Positions 25,527-33,532 of a DNA stretch of 64,000 nt are shown in pieces. Under the pieces are notes generated by a model. It saw only the letters and a program-made list of their open reading frames with translations, made no database searches and was not told the origin of the DNA. Made by a program: the position numbers and the translations under genes. Position 1 is the first letter of the stretch. Every line of letters starts with the position of its first letter. Location: assembly GCA_023382655.1 (NCBI GenBank), contig JAHDWK010000016.1, positions 1 to 64,000 of the forward strand, in the 5' to 3' direction. This DNA comes from Anaerolineae bacterium. Lineage in GTDB: Bacteria; Chloroflexota; Anaerolineae; Promineifilales; Promineifilaceae.

Positions 25527-26443
25527 ATCTCCACACTCAGTAATTCTGCCGCCCCTTGCGCCAGCGCCTTTCCCGCCAGTTGTGCCCCAAGTTGGTGCGG
25601 GTCACGGCCGTGATCACTAACCTCAATCACCCGGCTGCCATCTACGGCCACCACCAATCCGGTTAACATAATCTCGTTATCTTGCGTGGTGGCATAAGCC
25701 GCCACCGGCAGTGAACAGCCGCTGCCCAGGCCGTCCAAAAAGGCGCGTTCGGCTTCTACGCAGACGCGGGTTTCGGCATCGTCTATAGCTGCCAGCAGGG
25801 ATAACACGGCCGTATCCTCAGCGCGGCATTGAATGGCCAGAGCGCCTTGTCCCGGTGCGGGCAGCATCACTTCCAGCGGCAGGTATTGGGCAATGTGGGT
25901 TTCAAGCCCCAGGCGCGTTAGTCCGGCGGCTGCCAGAATGGTGGCGTCATACTGGTTTTCTTGCACTTTGCGCAGGCGGGTGTCTACGTTGCCGCGAATG
26001 GATTGAATGTTCAAATCGGGGCGGGCATGCAGCAGTTGGGCTTTGCGGCGCAGGCTGCTGGTGCCCACAGTGGCCCCCAGGGGCAGTGTGCCTAGCGTCC
26101 ATGCCTCACGCGCCACCAGCACATCACGCACGTCGGCGCGGCGAGAGATAGCGCCCACCGTCAGACCGGCGCTGCCGGCGACGGGCAGGTCTTTCAGGGA
26201 ATGGACGGCGATGTCAATACGGCCGTTCGCCAGCGCCGCTTCTAGTTCAGCCGTAAACAACCCCTTGCCGCCAATTTCTGGCAATGGTTTATCCAGCGTC
26301 TTGTCGCCCTGGGTGACAAAGGTTTCTAACCGGCAGTCCAACCCCGGCCACTGCGCTTCCAGCATTTGCTTGACATAATTTGTCTGCCACAACGCCAGTT
26401 TTGAGGTGCGGGTGCCGATGATAATGGTTTTGGTGGGGATCAT
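25523..26443 (-). CDS. hemC: Porphobilinogen deaminase (hydroxymethylbilane synthase)
   Basis: The 306-residue protein has IIIGTRTSKLALWQT, DIAVHSLKDLP with the catalytic aspartate, and the cysteine in GSGCSLPVAAYA that holds the dipyrromethane cofactor. It polymerises four porphobilinogens. The ATG at 26443 gives the normal N-terminus; the 21 codons upstream are repeat sequence. Its TGA overlaps the hemD start. Residues SVEI and the stop come from a GGAGATTTGAGATTGG repeat. Confidence 0.97.
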   Translation of the reverse strand: MIPTKTIIIGTRTSKLALWQTNYVKQMLEAQWPGLDCRLETFVTQGDKTLDKPLPEIGGKGLFTAELEAALANGRIDIAVHSLKDLPVAGSAGLTVGAISRRADVRDVLVAREAWTLGTLPLGATVGTSSLRRKAQLLHARPDLNIQSIRGNVDTRLRKVQENQYDATILAAAGLTRLGLETHIAQYLPLEVMLPAPGQGALAIQCRAEDTAVLSLLAAIDDAETRVCVEAERAFLDGLGSGCSLPVAAYATTQDNEIMLTGLVVAVDGSRVIEVSDHGRDPHQLGAQLAGKALAQGAAELLSVEI

Positions 26444-26451
26444 TTTTGATC

Positions 26452-26522
26452 GAGATGGGGAGATTAGGAGAGGGGAAGATTGGGGAATTGCCAATCTCCT
26501 AACCACTCAATCTCCTGATCTC
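26452..26522. repeat. GAGATTAGG/AATCTCC word-array hairpin
   Basis: GAGATGGGGAGATTAGGAG and a GCCAATCTCCTAACC arm make an imperfect hairpin between hemA and hemC. The remaining bases to 26610 hold no recognisable gene. Confidence 0.85.
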
Positions 26523-26610
26523 ATTCTTTATAAAGGGGGATAACAGGACGGACACGGCCACTTTTCTCCTTCTTCTGGTGTAAGGCCCGGCCATCCTGTC
26601 GCCCCAAATT

Positions 26611-27864
26611 CTACGATAAATGTTCCGGTAATCCAAAGAGTTCCCGCACGGCCGTGGCATAGTCGCCGGCCTGGCTGTGCCCTGCTTTTTCCTTCAGGCG
26701 CAGGGTGGGTTCGTGCAGCAGTTTGTTGACCAATGAGTGTGAAAAGCGTTGGATGTGGGCCATCGTTTGCTCGTCCACATCACCCAGGTGACGCAGGGCA
26801 CGTTCCAGTTCCGTTTCCCGGATTTGCTCAGCCTTGCGCCGCATCTCCTGGATGAGCGGTTTGACGGCTAATTCACCATAGTGAATGGCTAACATCTCTG
26901 TTTCGGCGGCAATAATCTGTTCCACCAGCGGCGTTTCCGCTTGCCGCGCCGCCAGCGATTCATCCAGGGTGGCTTGCAAATGGTCCAGGTTATACAAACG
27001 TACCAGGGGCAGGTCGCCAACGGCCGTGTCCACATTACGCGGCACGGCAATATCTACGATGACCAACGGCCGTTCCCGTTCCAAAATTGTATTTATGTCA
27101 ATAACGGGGTGAGGGCTGTAGACAGCCGTAATGATAACATCGGCCGACTGTATGGCCTGGGGCAGTTCGCCCAGGCTGTAAGCGCGGCCATTGAAGGGGG
27201 CGACGGCCGTTTCTGCTCTGGCTTTGGTGCGATTGGCGACCGATACCTGGGTCAGCCCCCGGTTCCGCAGCGCCTTCAGCGCCAGTTTGCCCATCTCACC
27301 AGCACCCACCACCAAAATGGCGTGGTTTGCCAGGCTGCCTAACGCCTGCCGTGCCAGGGCGATAGCCACGGAACTGACGCTGGCGGGATTGCTGCTGATG
27401 GTGGTCTCGGCGCGGGCGCGTTTGCCGGTGCGGATGGCAGTTTTGAAGAGGGTGTCTAACACGGGGCCAATGGTATGCTGAGAGACGGCCGTCATATACG
27501 CATCTGTCACCTGGCCCAAGATTTGTGGTTCGCCTAACACCAGCGAATCCAGCCCAGACGCCACCCGCAGCAGATGGTTAACGGCCGTGTCGCCCGCCAG
27601 AAAGTAGACATAATCTTCAAGTTCGGCGGGGTCTAGCTGCTGTGTTTCTGCGAGCAGGTTGCGCAGCAGCGTCGCCGTAGCGGTTTCGTCGGGCTGGGTG
27701 ACGGCGTATAGTTCGATGCGGTTGCAGGTGGAGAGCAGCACCAGTTCGGTAACGGCCGTAGGTAAATGCCCGGCCAATGCGGCCAACGAACAGCTTAACC
27801 GCTCACGCAATACCACCGGCGCAGTCTGGTGATTAAGACCCAGGCACAAAATCGGGGGCATCAT
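26611..27864 (-). CDS. hemA: Glutamyl-tRNA reductase
   Basis: The 417-residue protein has CLGLNHQTAPVVLRERL, the catalytic cysteine in LLSTCNRIELYAV near residue 48, and the NADPH site VVGAGEMGKLALKAL near residue 185. A C-terminal helical dimerisation domain follows. It reduces glutamyl-tRNA to glutamate semialdehyde, the committed step of the C5 route. Start at 27864 (or the next codon) overlaps the regulator gene by about 30 bases, so the two are probably one transcription unit and may be coupled. HemA activity is commonly controlled by heme-dependent turnover; nothing here shows that directly. Confidence 0.97.
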   Translation of the reverse strand: MMPPILCLGLNHQTAPVVLRERLSCSLAALAGHLPTAVTELVLLSTCNRIELYAVTQPDETATATLLRNLLAETQQLDPAELEDYVYFLAGDTAVNHLLRVASGLDSLVLGEPQILGQVTDAYMTAVSQHTIGPVLDTLFKTAIRTGKRARAETTISSNPASVSSVAIALARQALGSLANHAILVVGAGEMGKLALKALRNRGLTQVSVANRTKARAETAVAPFNGRAYSLGELPQAIQSADVIITAVYSPHPVIDINTILERERPLVIVDIAVPRNVDTAVGDLPLVRLYNLDHLQATLDESLAARQAETPLVEQIIAAETEMLAIHYGELAVKPLIQEMRRKAEQIRETELERALRHLGDVDEQTMAHIQRFSHSLVNKLLHEPTLRLKEKAGHSQAGDYATAVRELFGLPEHLS

Positions 27865-28468
27865 AGACCTCGGCTACCGCCAGATGGACGGCGTTGAGTA
27901 GTGTGTTAATGCGACGCAGCAGGCGCACATTGGCTTCGGGGCGGATATTGACGTTTTCGGGTAGTTGCAGCGCCGATTCGATCATGGTGTCGCGGAAAAA
28001 CATGGAGGCTTGTAGGGCGTCGGTGAGAGGCATTTTGATCTGGCGGCAGGTACGGCCGTATTCTCCCCCAATGCGCTGTGCCTCATCAATCAGCCGCTCG
28101 TCATCCCCGTTGGAAATGTATTGCAGCGTCAGCGCCATGAGCTGCCGGCCCAATATCCGGTTGCGCTCTCGTGTGACGTCATCAAGGGCGGTCAGCCAAT
28201 GGGCATCCTGGTGGGCCATAATCTCCTGCCGGGTGACAACCAGTGCCCGGTCAGCCCATGCCTGCTCAAAGCCGCTGGTGCGGCGCAAACCATGCCGCCC
28301 CTGGGCAAACTGGTCAATGTCGGTGAGGGAAAACCGGCGATGTCCACCAGGAGTTAACATAATGGGAATATCACCATTATCCGCCCAGCGCCGCAACGTG
28401 GTGGGATGCACATTGAGGCGTTTGGCGGCGTCACTGAGGGAGAGCCATTGTTCGGTGTCAGTGCTCAC
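27833..28468 (-). CDS. MerR/excisionase-type HTH regulator with helical sensor-like domain
   Basis: The protein of about 211 residues starts with an excisionase/MerR-like winged helix (LSLSDAAKRLNVHPTTLRRW, then PGGHRRFSLTDIDQF). An all-helical C-terminal region of about 140 residues follows that I cannot assign. A GTG at 28468 is the likely start, since the ATG at 28498 lies in a word-array repeat. It is the first gene of the hemA-proximal block and overlaps hemA, which makes it a candidate regulator of heme synthesis. DNA target and ligand are unknown. Confidence 0.8.
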   Translation of the reverse strand: MSTDTEQWLSLSDAAKRLNVHPTTLRRWADNGDIPIMLTPGGHRRFSLTDIDQFAQGRHGLRRTSGFEQAWADRALVVTRQEIMAHQDAHWLTALDDVTRERNRILGRQLMALTLQYISNGDDERLIDEAQRIGGEYGRTCRQIKMPLTDALQASMFFRDTMIESALQLPENVNIRPEANVRLLRRINTLLNAVHLAVAEVYDAPDFVPGS

Positions 28469-28517
28469 GTTCGTAATCCGTAATCCGTAACCCGTCAACC
28501 GATTACGGATTACGAAA
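28468..28517. repeat. CGTAATC/GATTACG word-array hairpin
   Basis: TTCGTAATCCGTAATCCG and CCGATTACGGATTACGAA form a stem of about 17 bp directly upstream of the regulator gene. It may overlap its promoter or leader. The bases up to 28634 are AT-rich and hold no supported gene, so promoters for the hem block may lie there. Confidence 0.9.
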
Positions 28518-28634
28518 TAAATCTCACTAAATTGATAAAAATCTATGCAAACCTATGTATTTGTGAAAATTTTACCAGCGTTAAATTTTGCGTCAACCCA
28601 ATTGCCCCACGTTCTTCAGGATTTCCAATCGCTT

Positions 28635-28693
28635 GTCGTAATACGTGATGCGTGATGCGTGACCGGAAAAAAGATCACGTTTCACGCATCACG
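28635..28693. repeat. CGTGATGCGTGA word-array hairpin
   Basis: CGTGATGCGTGATGCGTGA pairs with TCACGTTTCACGCATCACG. The right arm supplies the last codons (RDA) and stop of PPO paralogue 2. Confidence 0.88.
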
Positions 28694-30157
28694 GGTGGTC
28701 ATTTCAAAGAGGCTGGTTACTACTTCCACGGCCGTGTCCTTCGCCTGCTTTACACAATCGGGCACACCCACACCCCGGTACGGGCTGCCGGTGACAAAGA
28801 TGCCCGGCGGCAGAGTGGCTTCAATGGCCGCCACTCGTTCCAGATGCCCCACGTCATACTGGGGATTGGATTGCTGCCAGCGGTAGATACGGTGGAAAAG
28901 GGGTACGGCCGTGATCCCCATCATCTCCCGCAGTTCCGCCTGCACAATAGGCAGCAGTGCCTCATCGGCCACATCCATCATCTCTGGTGTGCGTGAGCCG
29001 CCAAAAAAGACGCGCAGCAGCACATACCCATCCGGGGCGCGGTGGTCAAATTTGGTGGAACTCCAGGTGACGGCATTGATGCGCCGCCGCTCGCTGCGCG
29101 GAATGACAATGCCAAAGCCATTCAGCGGATGGTCAATCTCGTCTCGTTTGTAGGCCAATGAAATGGTGCCGGTGCTGACGTAACGAATCTGACGCAAAGT
29201 TGCGGCTGCTGGGGGCGCAACATCGGCCAACAAGTGGGCAGCGACAAAAGCGGGCACGGCTAGAATGATGGCGTTGGTTGGCAGGGTTGTGCCATCGGCT
29301 AGGTGTAATTGGTAAAGGGAAGATTGGAGATTGGAGATTGGAGATCGTTGACCGTGTGCCAATTTCTCTACGCCAACACCCAACCGGCAGTCGCCTGTTA
29401 ATTGTTCGCGTAGCGCCAGCACCAGTTCGGCCATACCCGGTTTGAAGGAGGTGAACATGCTGGCTGTTGATCCGTTGGGCGGAGGGTGGACGCGGGATTT
29501 TTTGGCCGTCAGCATCGCTTTAATCAGGCTGCCATGCTCTTTTTCCATATCGCGGAAGCGGGGGAAAGTGGCCATCATGCTTTGCAGTTCGGCGTCGGCG
29601 TTGTAGATGCCAGAGAGCAGCGGTTCAGCCATTTTGTCCAGCGCTTCCTGCCCCAGGCGGCGCTGGATGAATTGGGCCAACGTTTCGTCGGCGTCGTCCG
29701 TTTTGGGTGGGATAAACCAGTCCAGCCCCATGCGCAGTTTGCCCCACGGTGAAATGAGGCGGGAGAGGGCAAAGGGTTTGATTTTGGTGGGCACCATGAG
29801 CAGAACGCCATCTGGCAGGGGAGCGGGCTGGCCTTTGTGCAGGATGAAGGTCTGGCGACGGCCGTCATTCGTCGGCAAAAACTGGTCGTCAATTCCTAAC
29901 TCACGGGCCAGTTGGGCCGCCCAGGGCTTTTGGCTGAGGAATGAGTCGGGGCCGCCTTCGATGATGAACGGCCGTGCCCCATATCCCTCTACCGTTTCCG
30001 TCAAAATTTTGCCGCCCCAGCGGCTAGATTGTTCTAGCAATGTGTACGTTATGTCAATTCCCAGGCGGATGGCTTCTTGCTGCACATACCAGGCGGCGCT
30101 CAGCCCGGTGATGCCGCCGCCGATGATGGTGATGTGGAAAGGAGTGGGATAGTTCAT
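28682..30157 (-). CDS. HemY-type (copro)porphyrinogen oxidase, paralogue 2
   Basis: The 491-residue flavoprotein begins ITIIGGGITGLSAAWYV and continues LLEQSSRWGGKILTETVEG and IEGGPDSFLSQKPWA, close to paralogue 1 at 18607. GIFVTGSPYRGVGVPDCV forms the C-terminal FAD site. One of the two is probably the coproporphyrinogen oxidase of the cluster; the other may act on protoporphyrinogen or under other oxygen levels. A GAGATTGGAGATTGG array is read in frame as RSPISNLQSSL near residue 275, at the same loop that holds another repeat in paralogue 1. The ATG at 30157 follows a purine-rich leader. Confidence 0.91.
   Translation of the reverse strand: MNYPTPFHITIIGGGITGLSAAWYVQQEAIRLGIDITYTLLEQSSRWGGKILTETVEGYGARPFIIEGGPDSFLSQKPWAAQLARELGIDDQFLPTNDGRRQTFILHKGQPAPLPDGVLLMVPTKIKPFALSRLISPWGKLRMGLDWFIPPKTDDADETLAQFIQRRLGQEALDKMAEPLLSGIYNADAELQSMMATFPRFRDMEKEHGSLIKAMLTAKKSRVHPPPNGSTASMFTSFKPGMAELVLALREQLTGDCRLGVGVEKLAHGQRSPISNLQSSLYQLHLADGTTLPTNAIILAVPAFVAAHLLADVAPPAAATLRQIRYVSTGTISLAYKRDEIDHPLNGFGIVIPRSERRRINAVTWSSTKFDHRAPDGYVLLRVFFGGSRTPEMMDVADEALLPIVQAELREMMGITAVPLFHRIYRWQQSNPQYDVGHLERVAAIEATLPPGIFVTGSPYRGVGVPDCVKQAKDTAVEVVTSLFEMTTRDA
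29318..29347. repeat. GGAGATTGGAGATTG array inside PPO paralogue 2
   Basis: About four copies of the GGAGATT word are translated in frame within the gene. The family is otherwise found at gene ends near 2849, 14946, 16163 and 26452. Confidence 0.9.
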
Positions 30158-30205
30158 GGGGAAGGTAATTGGGGAATTGAGCAATTGGATAATTGCGCCA
30201 GTTAC

Positions 30206-31360
30206 TCAGTTCACATTAACGGCCATCCGGGGCACATACGTACAAAACGGCTCTTCGCCCAGGTAGTCGCCGTCTGTGCCAAAGGCGCGGGCACGGCAGC
30301 CGGAGCAAATTTTCTTGAATTCACAAAGGCCACATTTGCCGCCCAGCAGGTCTGGTTCGCGTAGTTGGGCAAAGAGGGGGGAATCCTGCCAGATTTCCTG
30401 GAAGGGTTGGTGGCGAATGTGCCCCGCTTCTACGGGCAGGTAGCCGCAGGGGAAGACTTCACCGCGATGGCTAATAAAGGTGACGCCGGTGCCAGCCAGA
30501 CAGCCTTTGGTCATGGCGTTCATGGCGTGACGGCCGTCGCCGTTCCCACCGGGATGCCCGCCGGTGTGCCCGTTACCGCCGTGTTGCTGCCGATGCATGG
30601 ACGACGGCCGTTCGCGGAAAATGCCTTCTCGCCGTTCTTCGGCCTGCCGCTGCCGGGCGATTCGGAAGTAATGGGGGGCGCAGGTAGCCTTCAATTCAAT
30701 GTCCCCTTCCATTTCCGCGTCATACATCCAGTTCAGCACCCTTTCATACTCGACCGGTGAAATTTGTTTGTCCGCGGCAATTTCCACGCCACAACCTACC
30801 GGCACCAACAGGAATAAATGCAGCGCCACGGCGCCAATGCGCTTGGCCAGCGCCAGCGTTTCCGGCATTTGATGAACATTATGTTTAGCTACCGTGGTAT
30901 TTATCTGGTAAGGAATGTCTACTTCGCGCAGGTGGAAGATGCCGGTTAGCGCTTTCTTAAATGCTCCTGATCCGCGAAAGATGTCATGTGTGGCTGCATC
31001 CGCGCCATCGAAGCTGATGCTGACACGCCGAATGCCGCTTTCTTTGATGCGGCGGGCGATGTCAGCAGTAATAAGCGTGCCGTTGGTCGCTAACGCTACA
31101 ATCAACCCGGCGTTGGCCGCGTGGCGAGCAATGTCAAAAATGTCCGGGCGGAACAATGGTTCGCCGCCCGATAAAACAAAAATTGGTCGGCCGAAGGCGG
31201 CGATCTGGTCAATCATGGCCAAGGCTTCGGTGGTGGTGAGGTCTTGGGGCAGGAGTTGGTTGGCAACGGTGATGCGGCGGCAGTGGATACATTCCAGGTT
31301 GCAACCGGCTGTTGTCTCCCAAAAGATGAGGCGGGGTGGAGGATAGGCGTGATCGGACAT
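30206..31360 (-). CDS. Radical SAM/SPASM protein, AhbD/NirJ-like (possible heme b synthase)
   Basis: The 384-residue protein carries the radical SAM cluster motif CNLECIHC near residue 20, the FVLSGGEPL motif, and a C-terminal SPASM region. That region has cysteines in KGCLAGTG, VFPCGY, GKCGLCEFKKICSGCRARA and EEPFC. The CRARA...GDYLGEEP tail is typical of the AhbC/AhbD/NirJ group, which modifies heme precursors. AhbD turns Fe-coproporphyrin III into heme without oxygen, the same net step as HemQ. A histidine and glycine-rich insert (HRQQHGGNGHTGGHPGG) sits between the two cluster domains. The ATG at 31360 has an AAGGAGA site. It would be the first gene of the heme block. Exact reaction unproven. 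Confidence 0.82.
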   Translation of the reverse strand: MSDHAYPPPRLIFWETTAGCNLECIHCRRITVANQLLPQDLTTTEALAMIDQIAAFGRPIFVLSGGEPLFRPDIFDIARHAANAGLIVALATNGTLITADIARRIKESGIRRVSISFDGADAATHDIFRGSGAFKKALTGIFHLREVDIPYQINTTVAKHNVHQMPETLALAKRIGAVALHLFLLVPVGCGVEIAADKQISPVEYERVLNWMYDAEMEGDIELKATCAPHYFRIARQRQAEERREGIFRERPSSMHRQQHGGNGHTGGHPGGNGDGRHAMNAMTKGCLAGTGVTFISHRGEVFPCGYLPVEAGHIRHQPFQEIWQDSPLFAQLREPDLLGGKCGLCEFKKICSGCRARAFGTDGDYLGEEPFCTYVPRMAVNVN

Positions 31361-31636
31361 GGCGTCTCCTTCAAATGATGCAACGCGCAAAACAAAGGCG
31401 CAAAGGGATAGTTAGATTCTTTACAACTTCAGCAGATAAAATCTATGGAAAGTTGTCTAAAGTTAGAAAAATCTATATTGCGGTAACTATAGTTGAGGAA
31501 GCGAGGCATGATAGGTGAAAGATGTCACCAGTTGGCTATGACATGTGGCAGGGAATAGGGTATTGGGCACGGCCGTATCTCCATCCTTTCTGTTATAATC
31601 TGCCCCATGTATCCGGTTTAGGGCCGGAAGGAGTTG
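31361..31636. other. Spacer between divergent transcription units
   Basis: This 276-bp region separates the minus-strand heme block from the plus-strand DUF4058 operon and should hold promoters for both. It includes one ACGGCCGT near 31568 and a long AT-rich stretch (31400-31500). I cannot assign promoter boxes with confidence. Confidence 0.5.
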
Positions 31637-31639
31637 ATG

Positions 31640-32437
31640 ATGGCTTCCCCATTTCCTGGTATGGACCCTTATCTTGAAGGTGAGATGTGGCAGGAGTTCC
31701 ACGACCGTCTTGCCAATCAGATCAGCACCCAGTTATTGCCCCGTTTGCAGCCAAAGTATGTGGCGCTGCTGGCCAAACGGTATGTGGTTGATCGGGCGGC
31801 GGTGGGAGTGCTGGGTTTGCCGCCGGAACAGCGTGTTGTGTACCCGGATGTGCATGTGGTGAAGATTGGCGAGGTGGCGCCGGTGTACACGGCCGTGACT
31901 CCACCCACTATCGAGTTAAGCAGTGACATGGGCGAAGAAGTGCCCATCCTCAGCCTGGAAATACGGGATGTGGCTGAGCGGCGGTTGGTGACGGTGATCG
32001 AGATTTTGTCGCCGGTGAATAAACGGGGTGACGGGGCGCGGGAGTACCTGGAACGGCGCAACGATCTGCTGCGCACGCGCACCCACTTGCTGGAAATTGA
32101 CCTGGTGCGGCGCGGCGGGCGCATTCCGCTGGAGGGACATTACCCGGTTGCGCCGTATTATGTCTACTTGAGTCGCTTTACCAATCGCCCTAAAACGGCC
32201 GTCTGGGCCATCCAGCTGCGTGACAAACTGCCGGTCGTACCTGTGCCCCTGCTGCCGCCGGATGAGGATGTGCCGCTGGATTTGCAGACGGCCGTAAATG
32301 CCTGTTTCAATCTGGTCGGGTACGAGCGGCTGCTCAACTATCAGGAACCGCCGCCACCCGCCTTTTCGGAAGCAGATGCGGCCTGGATTGCCGCACAATT
32401 AGCCGCGTTTGAACGGCAAGAGCAGACCGATTTATGA
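31640..32437 (+). CDS. DUF4058 family protein
   Basis: The 265-residue protein has the DUF4058 start ASPFPGMDPYLEGEMWQEFH and the conserved IEILSPVNKRGDGAREYLERR block. The latter resembles a nuclease-type E...K arrangement, but activity has not been shown for the family. Of three tandem start codons, the ATG at 31640 has the best spacing (six bases) from AAGGAG. Its stop overlaps the next start (ATGA), so the three genes to 33404 form a coupled operon. DUF4058 proteins are abundant in Cyanobacteria and Chloroflexota and usually unlinked to known pathways. Confidence 0.88.
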   Translation: MASPFPGMDPYLEGEMWQEFHDRLANQISTQLLPRLQPKYVALLAKRYVVDRAAVGVLGLPPEQRVVYPDVHVVKIGEVAPVYTAVTPPTIELSSDMGEEVPILSLEIRDVAERRLVTVIEILSPVNKRGDGAREYLERRNDLLRTRTHLLEIDLVRRGGRIPLEGHYPVAPYYVYLSRFTNRPKTAVWAIQLRDKLPVVPVPLLPPDEDVPLDLQTAVNACFNLVGYERLLNYQEPPPPAFSEADAAWIAAQLAAFERQEQTDL

Positions 32438-33018
32438 ACGAAGAACATTTGCGACAAGGCTTCAAATATCTCAACCGGTTTATATTGTTCATGTGGCGAT
32501 TAGGATTGGGCAGTTGGCTCAATGGCTGGCCCGCTGTTGGCGGACGGATCATGGTCATCACCCATACCGGGCGCAAATCGGGATTACGCCGCCAGACGCC
32601 GGTAAATTTTGCCCTGGTAGATGGGGAGATTTACTGCACAGCCGGGTTTGGCCGGTTATCGGACTGGTATCGCAATATTCAGGTGAATCCGCAGGTGGAA
32701 GTGTGGCTGCCGGATGGCTGGTGGGCGGGCACGGCCGTAGACGTATCGGATGATGAACGCCGCCTGTTCCTTTTACGCCAGGTGATCATTGCCAGTGGTT
32801 TTGCCGGGCGGCTGGCCGGTCTCGACCCCTACCATATGCCTGATGCGGAATTTGCAGCAGCGACCAACACCTACTGCCTGCTCCAGATTAGACGGACGGC
32901 CGCCTGTACCGGCCCCGGTGGGCCTGGCGAACTGGCCTGGGTGTGGCCGCTGCTGATTGTGGTCGGGCTGCCGCTGCTCATCTGGCAGCGACGCAAACGT
33001 CAAGGTCATCCTATATGA
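32434..33018 (+). CDS. F420-type deazaflavin-dependent oxidoreductase (Ddn-like), membrane-anchored
   Basis: The 194-residue protein has the split-barrel signature of the Ddn/nitroreductase family: MVITHTGRKSGLRRQTPV, then GFGRLSDWYRNIQVNP. A C-terminal hydrophobic helix (VWPLLIVVGLPLLIW) followed by RRKR suggests an anchor facing the cytoplasm. Family members reduce quinones, nitro-compounds or lipids with F420H2, but some bind other cofactors. Start and stop overlap both neighbours through ATGA, indicating one operon. Confidence 0.85.
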   Translation: MNEEHLRQGFKYLNRFILFMWRLGLGSWLNGWPAVGGRIMVITHTGRKSGLRRQTPVNFALVDGEIYCTAGFGRLSDWYRNIQVNPQVEVWLPDGWWAGTAVDVSDDERRLFLLRQVIIASGFAGRLAGLDPYHMPDAEFAAATNTYCLLQIRRTAACTGPGGPGELAWVWPLLIVVGLPLLIWQRRKRQGHPI

Positions 33019-33404
33019 ACCAACAAACAAGTCTGGCCCGTTGGCATCACATTGTGTTTGCGCACGACCTGGAAGCATTAAGCGCCATTCTGGCGGAGGA
33101 TGTGGTTTTCCGGTCGCCGTTTGTGTGGAAGCCGTATCACGGCCGTCTGCCCACCTTTATCATTCTCAGCACCGTCATTGAGGTGTTTGCCGATTTTGCT
33201 TACCACCGGGAGTTGGTGGACGGTGATAATTGGGCGCTGGAATTTAGCGCCCGCGTCGGCGACCTGTCGCTTAAGGGTATTGACCTGATCCGCTGGAATG
33301 AAGCTGGACAGATTGTGGAGTTTGAGGTGTTTGTACGGCCGTACAACGCCCTGCAAGCCCTCGGCCAACAGATGCAGCAGCGCCTGGCCGCTCAGGAATT
33401 ATGA
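33015..33404 (+). CDS. SnoaL/NTF2-like protein
   Basis: The 129-residue protein has the NTF2-like cone fold pattern: WHHIVFAHDLEALSAILAEDVVF, a beta-rich middle, and EFEVFVRPYNAL. Such proteins act as small isomerases, cyclases or binding partners. It starts inside the stop of the oxidoreductase gene (ATGA), so the two products may work on the same compound. The last codons and stop lie in a GAATTAT repeat. Confidence 0.8.
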   Translation: MNQQTSLARWHHIVFAHDLEALSAILAEDVVFRSPFVWKPYHGRLPTFIILSTVIEVFADFAYHRELVDGDNWALEFSARVGDLSLKGIDLIRWNEAGQIVEFEVFVRPYNALQALGQQMQQRLAAQEL

Positions 33405-33433
33405 ATTATGAATTATGAATTATGAATTATTAA
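33398..33433. repeat. GAATTAT tandem repeat
   Basis: Four to five copies of GAATTAT(G) start within the last codons of the SnoaL gene and supply its TGA stop. About 100 bp of spacer follow, without a gene. Confidence 0.9.
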
Positions 33434-33532
33434 GAGATTGGGGTTATACCCCCTTCACCCCATCACCTGCTTACCCCATTATCTTGCCACCCCGACGTTG
33501 CGTCGTCGTCACCTTGTCACTAAACTCTCCCC

